Positions 16,221-25,551 of a stretch of DNA of 64,000 nt are shown piece by piece. Below the pieces are notes generated by a model. The model was not told where the DNA came from and did no database searches. It saw only the letters and a program-made list of their open reading frames with translations. Position numbers and translations under genes: made by a program. Position 1 is the first letter of the stretch; the number at the start of each line of letters is the position of its first letter. Source of the DNA: an uncultured Psychrosphaera sp. (GTDB taxonomy: Bacteria; Pseudomonadota; Gammaproteobacteria; Enterobacterales; Alteromonadaceae); assembly GCF_947500655.1 (NCBI RefSeq), contig NZ_CANMSK010000013.1, positions 51,763-115,762 of the forward strand, written 5' to 3'.

Positions 16221-16290
16221 AGCTTTTGGGCTGTTGCAAAAAGGTAACTTGCCGAGAGGCGAAACCTCAGAGTTCAGTTAAGTAATATTT
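16221..16290 (+). repeat. Intergenic repeat, copy C
   Basis: CTTTTGGGCTGTTGCAAAAA then GGTAACTTGCCGAGAGGCGA and AACCTCAGAG. It is close to copy D but has lost the first part of the stem and the TACGATGTAA tail. Confidence 0.7.
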
Positions 16291-16314
16291 CACAGTAAGA
16301 ACATAAAACGAAAA

Positions 16315-16395
16315 GCCACTACCTTTTTGGCCTGTTGCAAAAAGGTAACTTGCCGAGAGGCGAAACCTTAGAGCCTATGTAAACTCGATTTAACA
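16315..16395 (+). repeat. Intergenic repeat, copy D
   Basis: CCACTACCTTTTTGGCCTGT, TGCAAAAAGGTAACTTGCCG, AGAGGCGAAACCTTAGAGCC. The stem ACCTTTTT/AAAAAGGT is complete and the tail (AAACTCGATTTAAC) is a diverged version of TAAATACGATGTAA. Confidence 0.7.
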
Positions 16396-16536
16396 AATCT
16401 AGTCACAAAAACGATCAGAAGCCCCCTCCCAACAAATAAAACACCCAAATCAAAAACATCACTCCGGCTGATTCTTTTTTTATAACTCCATTCACGTTAC
16501 ACTAGCGGCAATATTGTCGTACCTATGGAATAATCA

Positions 16537-19500
16537 GTGTCTAACAAGGCTTCAACAGCATCTTTGCCGTTAACAAAACTTACTAATTTACCAATTCCAA
16601 AAGCCACCAGTTCAGCTAAGTCTGATAAGATATCTTGGGGCCGATTAACGGGCAGTAGTAAAGCGTTGGCTATTGCTGAAAGTGCGCTGTATTCAGACCG
16701 CGTCACTATCGTTATTACTGAAAGCACGCCTGCGGCGCATCGACTGGAAGCTGAAATTGTTTCTTTGGTTCCAGACGACTTTAAATTATTTACCTTCCCA
16801 GATTGGGAAATACTACCGTACGATACCTTTTCTCCACATCAAGATATTATTTCTCAGCGTTTATTAACCCTGTATCAATTGCCTAAAATGACCAAAGGCA
16901 TTGTTATTGTGCCAATTAGCACCTTGATGCATTTTTTGAGTCCAACCAAATATATTCAAGGTAATAGCTTTGTATTTGCCGCGGGCGACACCAATAATAT
17001 TTCAGCATTAACCTTGCAGCTAGAACAAAACGGTTACCGTCATGTTGAACAAGTTATTGAACATGGTGAGTTCTCAGTACGCGGTTCTATTTTAGATTTG
17101 TTCCCAATGGGCAGCGACCAGCCTTTTCGCTTAGATTTTTTTGACGATGAAATAGACACCATTCGTTACTTTGATCCTGAATCTCAGCGCAGCAAAGATA
17201 AAGTCGACTCTATTAACTTATTACCTGCTCATGAATTTCCTTTAGATACCAAAGGTATTGAGTTATTTAGAAATAACTACCGTGATACCTTTACCGTAAG
17301 AAATGACAAAGACAGTCTTTATAGAAATGTAACGGAAGGCAGCTTTCCTGCGGGGATAGAATATTACTTACCGTTGTTTTTTGATTCAGTTGCCACCTTG
17401 TTTGATTACTTTCCAAAAAACAGTCAAATCATTCAAGTGGGTGATATTAAGCAACAAGCTGATCACTTTCTTGCGGATATAGAAAATAGGTATAACAACT
17501 TAAATGTTGATCCCCTGCGTCCTTTACTTGCGCCAAGCCAGCTGTTTTTAGAAATCAATAAGCTGTTTTCTCAGTTCAATGATTGGCCTATTATCAAATT
17601 AGAAAAAGGCGTATTAACGACCGGCGCTGGTAAGTTTAATGCCAATACCGAAGCCCTGCCTGACATCGCGATTGATAGCCAACTTAAATCACCATTTAAC
17701 AAAATTACCGCTTATGTGCTGGAGCAAAAAGAACAGCAAGGTCGTATCATCTTTAATGTTGAGTCAGCAGGAAGACGTGAAACTCTGTTGGAGCTATTGA
17801 AACAAGCGCAATTAAAGCCAACTCAACATAGCAGTATTAGTGACTTTATCCTGTCAAACTCTGACATAGGTATAGTGATCACTTCCCTTGAACACAGCTT
17901 TAGAATGCTGGCATTAGTCGACAATAACTCTGTGCCTGTGACCTTTATCACAGAAACCGAATTGCTCGGTGGCAGAGTTAGTCAACGTCGTAAAAATAAG
18001 CGAACTAAAAATATATCGACCGACGCATTAGTGCGTAACTTGGCCGAATTGAAAGTAGATCAACCTATTGTCCATATTGAGCATGGTGTTGGCCGTTATT
18101 TAGGTTTACAAACTATTGATGCTGGCGGTATGGCTAGCGAGTTTGTAACTATTGAGTATGCAAGTGAAGCCAAATTATATGTTCCTGTTGGTAATCTACA
18201 CTTATTAAGCCGTTACTCTGGTGGCGACTCAGAAACGGCCCCGCTAAATAAACTTGGTTCAGATGCATGGGAACGGGCTCGTAAAAAAGCCGCTGAAAAA
18301 ATAAAAGATGTAGCAGCAGAATTACTCGATATTTACGCGCAACGTGCTGCAAAACCCGGTTATCAGTATAAATTGGACAGAGATGGCTATCGTCAATTCT
18401 CAGCCAGTTTTCCGTTTGAAGAAACGGACGATCAACAAAGTGCAATCAACTCAGTTATCAACGATATGAAATCGCCAAATGCCATGGACAGGTTAGTTTG
18501 TGGTGATGTTGGCTTTGGTAAAACAGAAGTGGCCATGCGCGCTGCTTATGTTGCGGTTAATGACGGTAAACAAGTTGCCGTTTTAGTACCAACTACTTTA
18601 CTTGCTCAACAGCATTATGAAAACTTTTCCGATAGATTTGCCGACTGGCCAGTAAAAGTAGAAGTACTTTCTCGTTTTAAATCAGCCAAACAGCAAACTG
18701 AAATTTTACAGCAGTTAGAAGACGGTAAAGTTGATATTGTGGTGGGTACTCACAAATTAATTCAAGATAATATTAAGTTCCAAGACTTAGGTTTATTGAT
18801 CATTGATGAAGAACATCGCTTTGGTGTTAAACAAAAAGAAGCCATTAAAAAACTACGTGCCGACGTAGACATATTAACGCTGACGGCTACACCAATCCCA
18901 AGAACGTTAAATATGGCCATGAGTGGCATGCGTGATTTATCTATTATTGCGACACCACCGGCAAAACGTCTAGCGGTTAAAACTTTTGTCCGTCAATACA
19001 ATGAAGACTTAATTAAAGAAGCCATCATGCGTGAGACGAATCGTGGTGGTCAGGTTTATTTTTTACATAACAATGTTGCTACCATTGAGCAACGCGCTAA
19101 AGAAATTGAAGCATTAATGCCAGATGTACGTGTTGTTGTCGCGCACGGACAAATGCGTGAACGTGACTTGGAGCGCATTATGAGCGACTTCTATCACCAA
19201 CGCTTTAACGTACTTTTATGTACCACCATTATTGAAACTGGCATAGATGTACCAACGGCAAATACCATCATTATGGAACGCGCTGACCGTTTAGGATTGG
19301 CGCAGTTGCATCAATTACGTGGCCGAGTGGGACGTTCTCATCATCAAGCGTATGCTTATTTATTAACGCCTCCACCAAAATCTATTACTAAAGATGCGAT
19401 TAAACGTTTGGAAGCCATTGAGTCTCTTGAAGATTTAGGCGCTGGCTTTGCGTTAGCAACACACGACTTAGAAATTCGTGGTGCCGGTGAATTATTAGGT

Positions 19501-20067
19501 GACGACCAAACAGGTCAAATTCATACTATTGGCTTTACCTTATATATGGAAATGTTAGAACAAGCGGTTGAAGCACTTAAACAAGGTAAAGAACTCACAT
19601 TAGATGCCCTAACCTCAAAACAAACTGAAGTAGAATTACGTATTCCTGCATTGTTACCAGATAGTTATATTCATGAGGTTAATATTCGTCTTAGCTTGTA
19701 TAAACGAATAGCAACCTGTAACAATGTTGACGAACTAAATGAGATTAAAGTAGAACTTATTGACCGTTTTGGTTTATTGCCAGATGCCGCTAAAAATCTA
19801 TTTACCGTTGGTGAATTCAGGCAAAGAGCGCAAGCCCTTGGTATTACTAAAATTGAAGGTAGCGCACGTGGTGGCAGCATAGAGTTTGGCGACAATACCA
19901 AAGTTGACCCTGTATTTCTAATTAGTTTAATTCAACAACAGCCAAGTGTTTATAAACTGGATGGCGGTAACAAACTTAAGTTTGTATTAGAAAATAAAGA
20001 TACCGAGGATAGGATAAAACTGATAAATTCAATGCTGAATGATTTTGAGCACAGATTGAAAAAGTAA
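16537..20067 (+). CDS. mfd: Transcription-repair coupling factor Mfd
   Basis: A 1176-residue DNA translocase that releases RNA polymerase stalled at DNA damage and recruits UvrA. The N-terminal UvrB-like region includes HRLEAEIVSLVPDD and WEILPYDTFSPHQDIISQRL. The RNA-polymerase-interaction domain includes HIEHGVGRYLGL. The superfamily 2 motor has Walker A CGDVGFGKTE near residue 655, DEEH near 756, TATPIPRTL and the motif VI-like RGRVGRS near 927. The start is a GTG: the ATG 12 nt upstream is followed at once by a stop, and no other in-frame start is better. It follows the repeat-rich region and is probably co-transcribed with csiV. Confidence 0.97.
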   Translation: MSNKASTASLPLTKLTNLPIPKATSSAKSDKISWGRLTGSSKALAIAESALYSDRVTIVITESTPAAHRLEAEIVSLVPDDFKLFTFPDWEILPYDTFSPHQDIISQRLLTLYQLPKMTKGIVIVPISTLMHFLSPTKYIQGNSFVFAAGDTNNISALTLQLEQNGYRHVEQVIEHGEFSVRGSILDLFPMGSDQPFRLDFFDDEIDTIRYFDPESQRSKDKVDSINLLPAHEFPLDTKGIELFRNNYRDTFTVRNDKDSLYRNVTEGSFPAGIEYYLPLFFDSVATLFDYFPKNSQIIQVGDIKQQADHFLADIENRYNNLNVDPLRPLLAPSQLFLEINKLFSQFNDWPIIKLEKGVLTTGAGKFNANTEALPDIAIDSQLKSPFNKITAYVLEQKEQQGRIIFNVESAGRRETLLELLKQAQLKPTQHSSISDFILSNSDIGIVITSLEHSFRMLALVDNNSVPVTFITETELLGGRVSQRRKNKRTKNISTDALVRNLAELKVDQPIVHIEHGVGRYLGLQTIDAGGMASEFVTIEYASEAKLYVPVGNLHLLSRYSGGDSETAPLNKLGSDAWERARKKAAEKIKDVAAELLDIYAQRAAKPGYQYKLDRDGYRQFSASFPFEETDDQQSAINSVINDMKSPNAMDRLVCGDVGFGKTEVAMRAAYVAVNDGKQVAVLVPTTLLAQQHYENFSDRFADWPVKVEVLSRFKSAKQQTEILQQLEDGKVDIVVGTHKLIQDNIKFQDLGLLIIDEEHRFGVKQKEAIKKLRADVDILTLTATPIPRTLNMAMSGMRDLSIIATPPAKRLAVKTFVRQYNEDLIKEAIMRETNRGGQVYFLHNNVATIEQRAKEIEALMPDVRVVVAHGQMRERDLERIMSDFYHQRFNVLLCTTIIETGIDVPTANTIIMERADRLGLAQLHQLRGRVGRSHHQAYAYLLTPPPKSITKDAIKRLEAIESLEDLGAGFALATHDLEIRGAGELLGDDQTGQIHTIGFTLYMEMLEQAVEALKQGKELTLDALTSKQTEVELRIPALLPDSYIHEVNIRLSLYKRIATCNNVDELNEIKVELIDRFGLLPDAAKNLFTVGEFRQRAQALGITKIEGSARGGSIEFGDNTKVDPVFLISLIQQQPSVYKLDGGNKLKFVLENKDTEDRIKLINSMLNDFEHRLKK

Positions 20068-20188
20068 CACTGTATTATCCAATGACAAAAACGAAATCAA
20101 TTATTAGATCAAAGGAAGTAACTTGAGTCTTTTTAACACTTATACGTTTAAAAGCGGTTCATTTAGAAACAGTCCGCTGAAAGTAAAT

Positions 20189-21493
20189 ATGAAATCATTA
20201 GCATTAATGTCGGCATTAGTATTGGCGAGCTCATTTTCAGCTAATGTATTAGCCTTAAAACCTGAGGCTGGACGAGTTCCAACCAAAAGCTTAGTTGAAG
20301 GTATAAAATCCCGAGATGGCCGTTGGTTTGAAGTTGAAATGATTATTTTCAAACGTACTGATAACGTTAAATTACGTGAGCAGTTTTCTCAAAATATAAA
20401 ATCGTTAACCGACGTTCGCCAATGGGATCTTGTTCGTGATTTATTACAACCAGACCTTTCTTACTATTTATCTGGTTTACCTGAATGTCATCAAGACAAA
20501 AACCCTCTTGCAGATGAAAAATTAAGTCAGTTTTTATCACCTTCCCAATTTTTTAATAAGATGATGGCATACCAGAAACTAATCAATGAAAAGTGGCAGT
20601 TTACTAATGAACTATGCTTAATGCCTAACGAGTCACTAACCGGCTACTGGGATTTAGTGAATGATTTACCTCGTGTTGGTATAAATAGCCATACACATGT
20701 TCCGTATAATGAAATACCAAAAACAATTACCGGTGGCGGTTTTGATGATTTCCATAATGTATATGTTATTGGTAAAAAAGATCTACAACTTACACGACAG
20801 TTTAATAAACTAGAAGACAACCCTCATACTGAACCTATGTTGCATATAGGTTGGCGTCAGCCGGGTTTATCTCAACGTGATGCTCGACCGGTTTATATCA
20901 TTGCGGGGAAAAACTACACGGATAAGTTTAAATATGATGGATCCGAAAAGTTACCTCCATTATTACCAAGTGATTTAGAATTAGATAGCCAACGTGATTT
21001 AGATGATGAGTACAATTCAGACTCACCGTTTAGATATAAAAATAGCGTTGAGAGCTTTATGAGAAAGTTACAATCTGGTGCTGTGGTTGATTTTAAAAAC
21101 CGCACATTAATCTATCCCAAACAAAGTGAAATGCCTGCTGAAACTTGGCAAATTGACGGCTTTATTAAACTGCATTTAGATCATTATTTATATATTGATG
21201 GACAGTTTAACTTTAGAGAATTGAGCCAAATGAAAATAGACCCTGTCGAATTTTTAGCTCAGTTAACTAATGATAAAGCGAGAGCTAGCCTTGATGATAA
21301 CTTGGACTCTTCACAGTTAGATGCGAATTCTGATATTGAGCCTGAAATGCCAAATCCTGAAGATTTTGTCACTATCAATTATTTAAAGACTTATAACTTT
21401 AAACAAACAAGAAAATCTTATTCTGGTGATTTGCACTTTTTAGATCATCCTAAAATGGGTATTTTAATTCAAATTAGAAAGTATCGTCATTAG
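20189..21493 (+). CDS. csiV: CsiV-family envelope protein
   Basis: About 434 residues from the ATG at 20189, which gives a normal signal peptide (KSLALMSALVLASSFSANVLA). A TTG at 20123 has the stronger AAGGAAG site and would add 22 residues, so the start is uncertain. RWFEVEMIIFKRTD near the mature N-terminus and the C-terminal FLDHPKMGILIQIRKY are hallmarks of the CsiV (DUF2803) family, a periplasmic protein needed for cell-shape integrity in Vibrio that is also encoded next to mfd. The context agrees: 55 nt after mfd in the same direction. Biochemical role in peptidoglycan assembly is inferred from the family. Confidence 0.8.
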   Translation: MKSLALMSALVLASSFSANVLALKPEAGRVPTKSLVEGIKSRDGRWFEVEMIIFKRTDNVKLREQFSQNIKSLTDVRQWDLVRDLLQPDLSYYLSGLPECHQDKNPLADEKLSQFLSPSQFFNKMMAYQKLINEKWQFTNELCLMPNESLTGYWDLVNDLPRVGINSHTHVPYNEIPKTITGGGFDDFHNVYVIGKKDLQLTRQFNKLEDNPHTEPMLHIGWRQPGLSQRDARPVYIIAGKNYTDKFKYDGSEKLPPLLPSDLELDSQRDLDDEYNSDSPFRYKNSVESFMRKLQSGAVVDFKNRTLIYPKQSEMPAETWQIDGFIKLHLDHYLYIDGQFNFRELSQMKIDPVEFLAQLTNDKARASLDDNLDSSQLDANSDIEPEMPNPEDFVTINYLKTYNFKQTRKSYSGDLHFLDHPKMGILIQIRKYRH

Positions 21494-21529
21494 AGTCTAT
21501 TAAGAGCCACAACCAAAACTAGGAATGTT

Positions 21530-21949
21530 ATGGAAACCGACTTACCTATCACATTAAGTATCAAAGGCTTATTTGAAGCTGGAGATAAAAGCTCAGCATT
21601 TTTGATCAGTAAATTAGAAGCCTGGTTAAACTTTAAAGCGTTAGGTGCCAATTGGTACAGTGATGAAACTTTGGTTGTGAATATAGACTTTACAATATTG
21701 CCAGAAAGCCAATTTATGGACTTACAACTTGATACGGCTGACAATTGGATCCCAATTAATTTACCCGGTTTAACAGCTGTATATCGTCACGATATGACTA
21801 AGCAGCACTTTAATTGCATGGTTATGCTCTCTAACGATGAATTATCTGAAGCGATGAAAGATGGCTCTAAAGTAGAAAATACTTTCCAACTAAAATTAGG
21901 CGCTGCTGCTAATGTTTTAGCCACTTATTATCACTTACCAACACTCTAA
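21530..21949 (+). CDS. Conserved-type hypothetical protein (139 aa)
   Basis: A 139-residue soluble protein without signal peptide or membrane helix. It begins ETDLPITLSIKGLFEAGDKS and has a hydrophobic alternating central stretch (LVVNIDFTILPES) that suggests a small alpha/beta fold. No recognised motif. It lies 36 nt after csiV and 27 nt before a GNAT gene, all in the same direction, so it may belong to the mfd-csiV transcript. Function unknown. Confidence 0.65.
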   Translation: METDLPITLSIKGLFEAGDKSSAFLISKLEAWLNFKALGANWYSDETLVVNIDFTILPESQFMDLQLDTADNWIPINLPGLTAVYRHDMTKQHFNCMVMLSNDELSEAMKDGSKVENTFQLKLGAAANVLATYYHLPTL

Positions 21950-21976
21950 ACTTTTGTTTAATAAATAAGAATTATT

Positions 21977-22465
21977 ATGTTTAAAGCAGTAAAAACAGAA
22001 CAAGATATTAATAAGGTTGTCGAACTCGCTCACCTTATTTGGACTGAACATTACACGCCAATTATTGGCGTGGAACAAGTTGAATATATGCTGGCAAATT
22101 TTCATTCTAAAGATGAAATAAGCAAACAGATTTCACAGCAAAATTATCACTTCTTTCTAATGATCAGCGATGATAAAGCCATTGGTTATTGTGGTTTTCA
22201 GTTGCAAGAAAACGATTTATTTCTAAGTAAATTATATGTTTTAAGTTCTGAGCGTGGAAAAGGATTTGGTAAATTAGCCACTGACTTTATCATTCAATCG
22301 GCCAGAGATAATCATAAAGACAAAGTTTACTTAACTGTCAATAAATACAATCACGGCTCTATAAATGCCTATTACAAAATAGGCTTTAAAAAAGTAAAAG
22401 AGTTATGTGTAGATATTGGTGGTGGTTATGTGATGGACGACTACCAATTAGAGCTAACGTTATAA
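21977..22465 (+). CDS. GNAT-family N-acetyltransferase
   Basis: A 162-residue acetyltransferase with the full motif A, LSKLYVLSSERGKGFGKLATDF (R-x-x-G-x-G form RGKGFG, about 94-99), and motif B, VNKYNHGSINAYYKIGFKKV. The overall pattern (IWTEHYTPIIGVEQVEYML near the N-terminus) is that of the RimI-like/PaiA-type small-molecule or peptide acetyltransferases. It ends 3 nt from the stop of the converging deoB with no terminator between. The acceptor is unknown. Confidence 0.85.
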   Translation: MFKAVKTEQDINKVVELAHLIWTEHYTPIIGVEQVEYMLANFHSKDEISKQISQQNYHFFLMISDDKAIGYCGFQLQENDLFLSKLYVLSSERGKGFGKLATDFIIQSARDNHKDKVYLTVNKYNHGSINAYYKIGFKKVKELCVDIGGGYVMDDYQLELTL

Positions 22466-22467
22466 AC

Positions 22468-23706
22468 TTAGCTGCTTTTTAATTGGTGAGCGAAAGATTG
22501 ACCGTATTGCATTTTATCTAATTGGAATATTTCACAGATAGTTTGTCCCATATCTGCAAAGGTATCTCGTTTTCCTAAATTAACCGCCTGCATCTTATGC
22601 TGATACATTAATATTGGAACATATTCTCTTGTATGATCGGTGCCCTTCCAACTTGGATCACAGCCGTGATCAGCCGTTATAAACAAAATATCGTCATCAT
22701 TTAATGCTTCTAGCACATCAGTCAAACGCGTATCAAAGTACTCTAATGCTTGTGCGTAGCCTTTAATATCTCGTCTGTGGCCAAAGTCTTGATCAAAGTT
22801 AACTAAGTTAGTGAAAATAATTTGCTTTGACTTTGATATTGACTCTGGCTTTTGTATTTGTTCAATTGTGCTATCAATTAACTGCTCAAGACCTGTGGCT
22901 TTTATACTCTGAGTAATTCCTTGATGAGCGTAAATATCAGCTATCTTGCCTATACTCGTCACTGTGCCGCCTTGTGCGACGAGTTTGTCTAACATAGTTT
23001 CACTAGGTGGCAATACAGAGAAGTCCCTTCTATTCCCTGTACGTTTGAATTCAGTTGGGGTTTCACCTAGAAATGGGCGGGCGATAACCCGACCAATATT
23101 ATATTTGTCTAATAATTCCCGAGCTACTTCACAAAAGTCATATAAACGCTGTAAGCCAAAATGTTCCTCATGAGCTGCAACCTGAAATACACTGTCTACT
23201 GAGGTGTAGCAAATCGGTTGTTGATTCTGAATATGCTGCTCACCGTGTTTAATTAATATGTCTGTGCCTGGTGCATGACAATTTCCTAAAATCCCAGTTA
23301 CGCCTGTTCTAGCGATTAATTCGGCAATAAATTCTGCAGGGAAACTATTGGTTTTATCTTTGAAATATCCCCAATCAAATAACACAGGAACGCCGGCCAT
23401 TTCCCAATGACCACTTGGAGTATCTTTGCCTGTCGATATTTCCTGCATATAACCATAAGCTGCAATTGGTGAGGTTTTACAAGGTAAATCAATTTCGACA
23501 TTATTGGCTTGCTCACAAGCGGCTAATAAGCCAAGCTTAGCTAAATTAGGCAAATGTAATTCTTGCGCCTGATCTTTTATAGAAAGCTGTTTCATAAATT
23601 GATAAATATGGAAAAAGGTATTTGCGCCCACATCACCAAATGCCTCGGCATCTGCACTACTGCCAATACCTAAACCATCGGCGACTAATATAATTACTCT
23701 GCTCAT
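22468..23706 (-). CDS. deoB: Phosphopentomutase DeoB
   Basis: 412 residues (E. coli 407). It interconverts (deoxy)ribose 1-phosphate and 5-phosphate in nucleoside salvage. Metal-site motifs of the alkaline-phosphatase-like fold are visible: LVADGLGIGSSADA at the N-terminus, the GKDTPSGHWEMAG segment holding the phospho-acceptor Thr, and DHGCDPSWKGTDHTREYVP near the C-terminus. Its start overlaps the zapC stop by 4 nt (ATGA). The usual deoCADB salvage operon is not here; deoB is instead coupled to zapC. Confidence 0.95.
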   Translation of the reverse strand: MSRVIILVADGLGIGSSADAEAFGDVGANTFFHIYQFMKQLSIKDQAQELHLPNLAKLGLLAACEQANNVEIDLPCKTSPIAAYGYMQEISTGKDTPSGHWEMAGVPVLFDWGYFKDKTNSFPAEFIAELIARTGVTGILGNCHAPGTDILIKHGEQHIQNQQPICYTSVDSVFQVAAHEEHFGLQRLYDFCEVARELLDKYNIGRVIARPFLGETPTEFKRTGNRRDFSVLPPSETMLDKLVAQGGTVTSIGKIADIYAHQGITQSIKATGLEQLIDSTIEQIQKPESISKSKQIIFTNLVNFDQDFGHRRDIKGYAQALEYFDTRLTDVLEALNDDDILFITADHGCDPSWKGTDHTREYVPILMYQHKMQAVNLGKRDTFADMGQTICEIFQLDKMQYGQSFAHQLKSS

Positions 23707-24230
23707 AGATCTAATGTCTCTACGTTTGATTTTTTCTCTAAACGGTCATTATGCACTCTAATAACCTGACCTTGATTAAAGACTCGGTTAGTATCAATTT
23801 GTTGTTGTTCGGATAGAAGTATAATAGTTGATGTTAGCTCATCGCCGTCAATAACCAAGTAATAGCCAATGGACTTAGATTCAGTTTCTACTATATCGCC
23901 ACTTTCAAAATAAAAACCTGGATTGCCAATGGTCTCAAAGAGCCAACTTTTTGTCGCATAAGCGCCTAAATAGTTATGCACTGCTGTGGCGTTAACGGCG
24001 ATAGAAAATTGAGCTTGTGGGGTTAATTTAGTTAATGCTAATAACTCACGAAAACGACTATAAATAACCGCGTCTTCTGTGGTGAACGGGATATGTTTTT
24101 GAGATGTAGTCAAAAGTTGTTGGCGAGAAAATAGCGTAGGAAATTGAATATCATTTGATAAATTCAAAATAAATTCATCTGAGTTTACATCGACTTGCCA
24201 ATACCAATTCACCAGATTGTTTTGCAACAC
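23703..24230 (-). CDS. zapC: Cell-division protein ZapC
   Basis: 175 residues. WYWQVDVNSDEFILNL near the N-terminus, the central KSWLFETIG and the C-terminal VHNDRLEKKSNVETLDL align with E. coli ZapC (WRWYYDEEHDRMMLDL, KSWHFVSHG, MNDRLKPQVNVDSFSL). ZapC binds FtsZ and stabilises the Z-ring. The neighbour pyrD, on the same strand, repeats the E. coli order pyrD-zapC, which supports the call. It overlaps deoB by 4 nt. Confidence 0.85.
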   Translation of the reverse strand: MLQNNLVNWYWQVDVNSDEFILNLSNDIQFPTLFSRQQLLTTSQKHIPFTTEDAVIYSRFRELLALTKLTPQAQFSIAVNATAVHNYLGAYATKSWLFETIGNPGFYFESGDIVETESKSIGYYLVIDGDELTSTIILLSEQQQIDTNRVFNQGQVIRVHNDRLEKKSNVETLDL

Positions 24231-24373
24231 TACCCACCTAATTAAATATCAAAATTAAAGCCAGTCTTAATTTAATGTAACTGAGTTATTTAAGCAACTT
24301 TTTGCACACTTAGCCTATTTATAAAACAAGCTAAGTATTAGCCGGTAACAATCTTTTTCACCCGCTTTAATAG

Positions 24374-25381
24374 CTATAGATTATTGACGATCTGCTTGAT
24401 TAGCTTAGGTCCTTGGTAAATAAAGTTAGTATAAATCTGAACTAAATTTGCGCCAGCCGCTAATTTTTCTTTCGCGCTTTGAGCGTCATTAATACCGCCC
24501 ACACCTATTATAGGAATTTCTTTATTGATTGAGCGTATTTTAGTTATAACTTGTGTGCTCATGTCTTTTACTGGGTTACCACTTAATCCACCGGCTTCTT
24601 CAGCGTGTTTTAAGCCTTTTACGGCATCTCGTGACAAAGTTGTGTTGGTGGCGATTATGCCATCCATGCCTTCTGACACAATACACTCAACGACTTGCTC
24701 TATCGCTACTTCGTCCATATCCGGGGCAATTTTTACTAGTACAGGTACGTATTTATCGTATTCTTTAGCCAATAACGTTTGTTGTTGTTTTACCGCAGAT
24801 AACAAAACGTTTAATGAGTCGCCAAATTGTAAATCTCTTAATCCTGGGGTATTTGGTGAAGAGATATTTACCGTAATATAATCGGCATACTGATATACCT
24901 TTTGCATACAGATCACATAGTCTTCATGACCTGTTTCATTTGGCGTATCTTTATTTTTACCAATATTGATCCCCAAAATACCTTTGAAATTTGCGCGTTT
25001 AACATTTTCAATTAAGTTATCAACACCGTGGTTATTGAAGCCCATACGGTTAATGATGGCATTTTGCTCTGGCAGTCTAAATATGCGAGGCTTAGGATTT
25101 CCGGCTTGCCCTACTGGCGTTACAGTGCCGATTTCGACAAAGCCAAATCCCATTTGACCAAACGCATCGATACAATCACCGTTTTTATCTAAACCAGCGG
25201 CTAAGCCCACAGGATTAGGAAAAGTCATTCCGAGTACTTCTACAGGTTTGTCTTGTATTGTTTGTTTCCAAACAAAGCTAAGTGGTGTATTAGCAAATCG
25301 TTTAAAGTTTTTTAACGCAAATTCATGTGCCCACTCAGCATCTTGTGTGAACATAAACTTTTTTGCTAATTCAAATAACAT
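24374..25381 (-). CDS. pyrD: Dihydroorotate dehydrogenase (quinone), class 2
   Basis: 335 residues from the ATG at 25381 (E. coli 336); upstream in-frame codons are not supported by homology. This membrane-associated flavoenzyme passes electrons from dihydroorotate to quinones. Features: the N-terminal amphipathic segment [54 protein letters not shown], the catalytic-loop Ser in [14 protein letters not shown], and the FMN-phosphate region [21 protein letters not shown]. It is 143 nt upstream of zapC. The pyrC remnant near 2 kb is from the same pathway but unrelated in position. Confidence 0.96.
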   Translation of the reverse strand: MLFELAKKFMFTQDAEWAHEFALKNFKRFANTPLSFVWKQTIQDKPVEVLGMTFPNPVGLAAGLDKNGDCIDAFGQMGFGFVEIGTVTPVGQAGNPKPRIFRLPEQNAIINRMGFNNHGVDNLIENVKRANFKGILGINIGKNKDTPNETGHEDYVICMQKVYQYADYITVNISSPNTPGLRDLQFGDSLNVLLSAVKQQQTLLAKEYDKYVPVLVKIAPDMDEVAIEQVVECIVSEGMDGIIATNTTLSRDAVKGLKHAEEAGGLSGNPVKDMSTQVITKIRSINKEIPIIGVGGINDAQSAKEKLAAGANLVQIYTNFIYQGPKLIKQIVNNL

Positions 25382-25458
25382 GTTGGAACCCCGTTTGGAT
25401 TGGATTAATAAAACTACTGATAAAAGTGCAGATAAAAGCACTTATAAATAGGACGCAT

Positions 25459-25492
25459 AAAAAAACGCCCAACAAATAAATTCATTGGGCGT
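25459..25492 (-). terminator. Terminator of the glutamate dehydrogenase gene
   Basis: Stem ACGCCCAA/TTGGGCGT with a 12-nt loop. On the minus strand it is followed by a run of seven T. Confidence 0.8.
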
Positions 25493-25551
25493 ATTTTATA
25501 GAGTTAGACGATAAATTGTTAGTTAATTAACCGTCTCTTTTACGTTAAACG

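Larger units (their letters stand above)
15471..16536. other. Repeat-rich gene-free region between cassette cluster and mfd
   Basis: About 1.07 kb with no credible gene; the only open frame (minus, 15822-16055) is covered by repeats and lacks coding character. It holds, in order, TTACATAAC inverted/direct repeats, a MITE-like element and four copies of an intergenic repeat, which are listed separately. An integron integrase would be expected on this side of the cassettes, but none is encoded. Confidence 0.8.

Noticed and set aside
15471..16536. Possible integron integrase or transposase gene
   Set aside because: All frames were considered and none contains tyrosine-recombinase or DDE-type motifs; only repeats are present.
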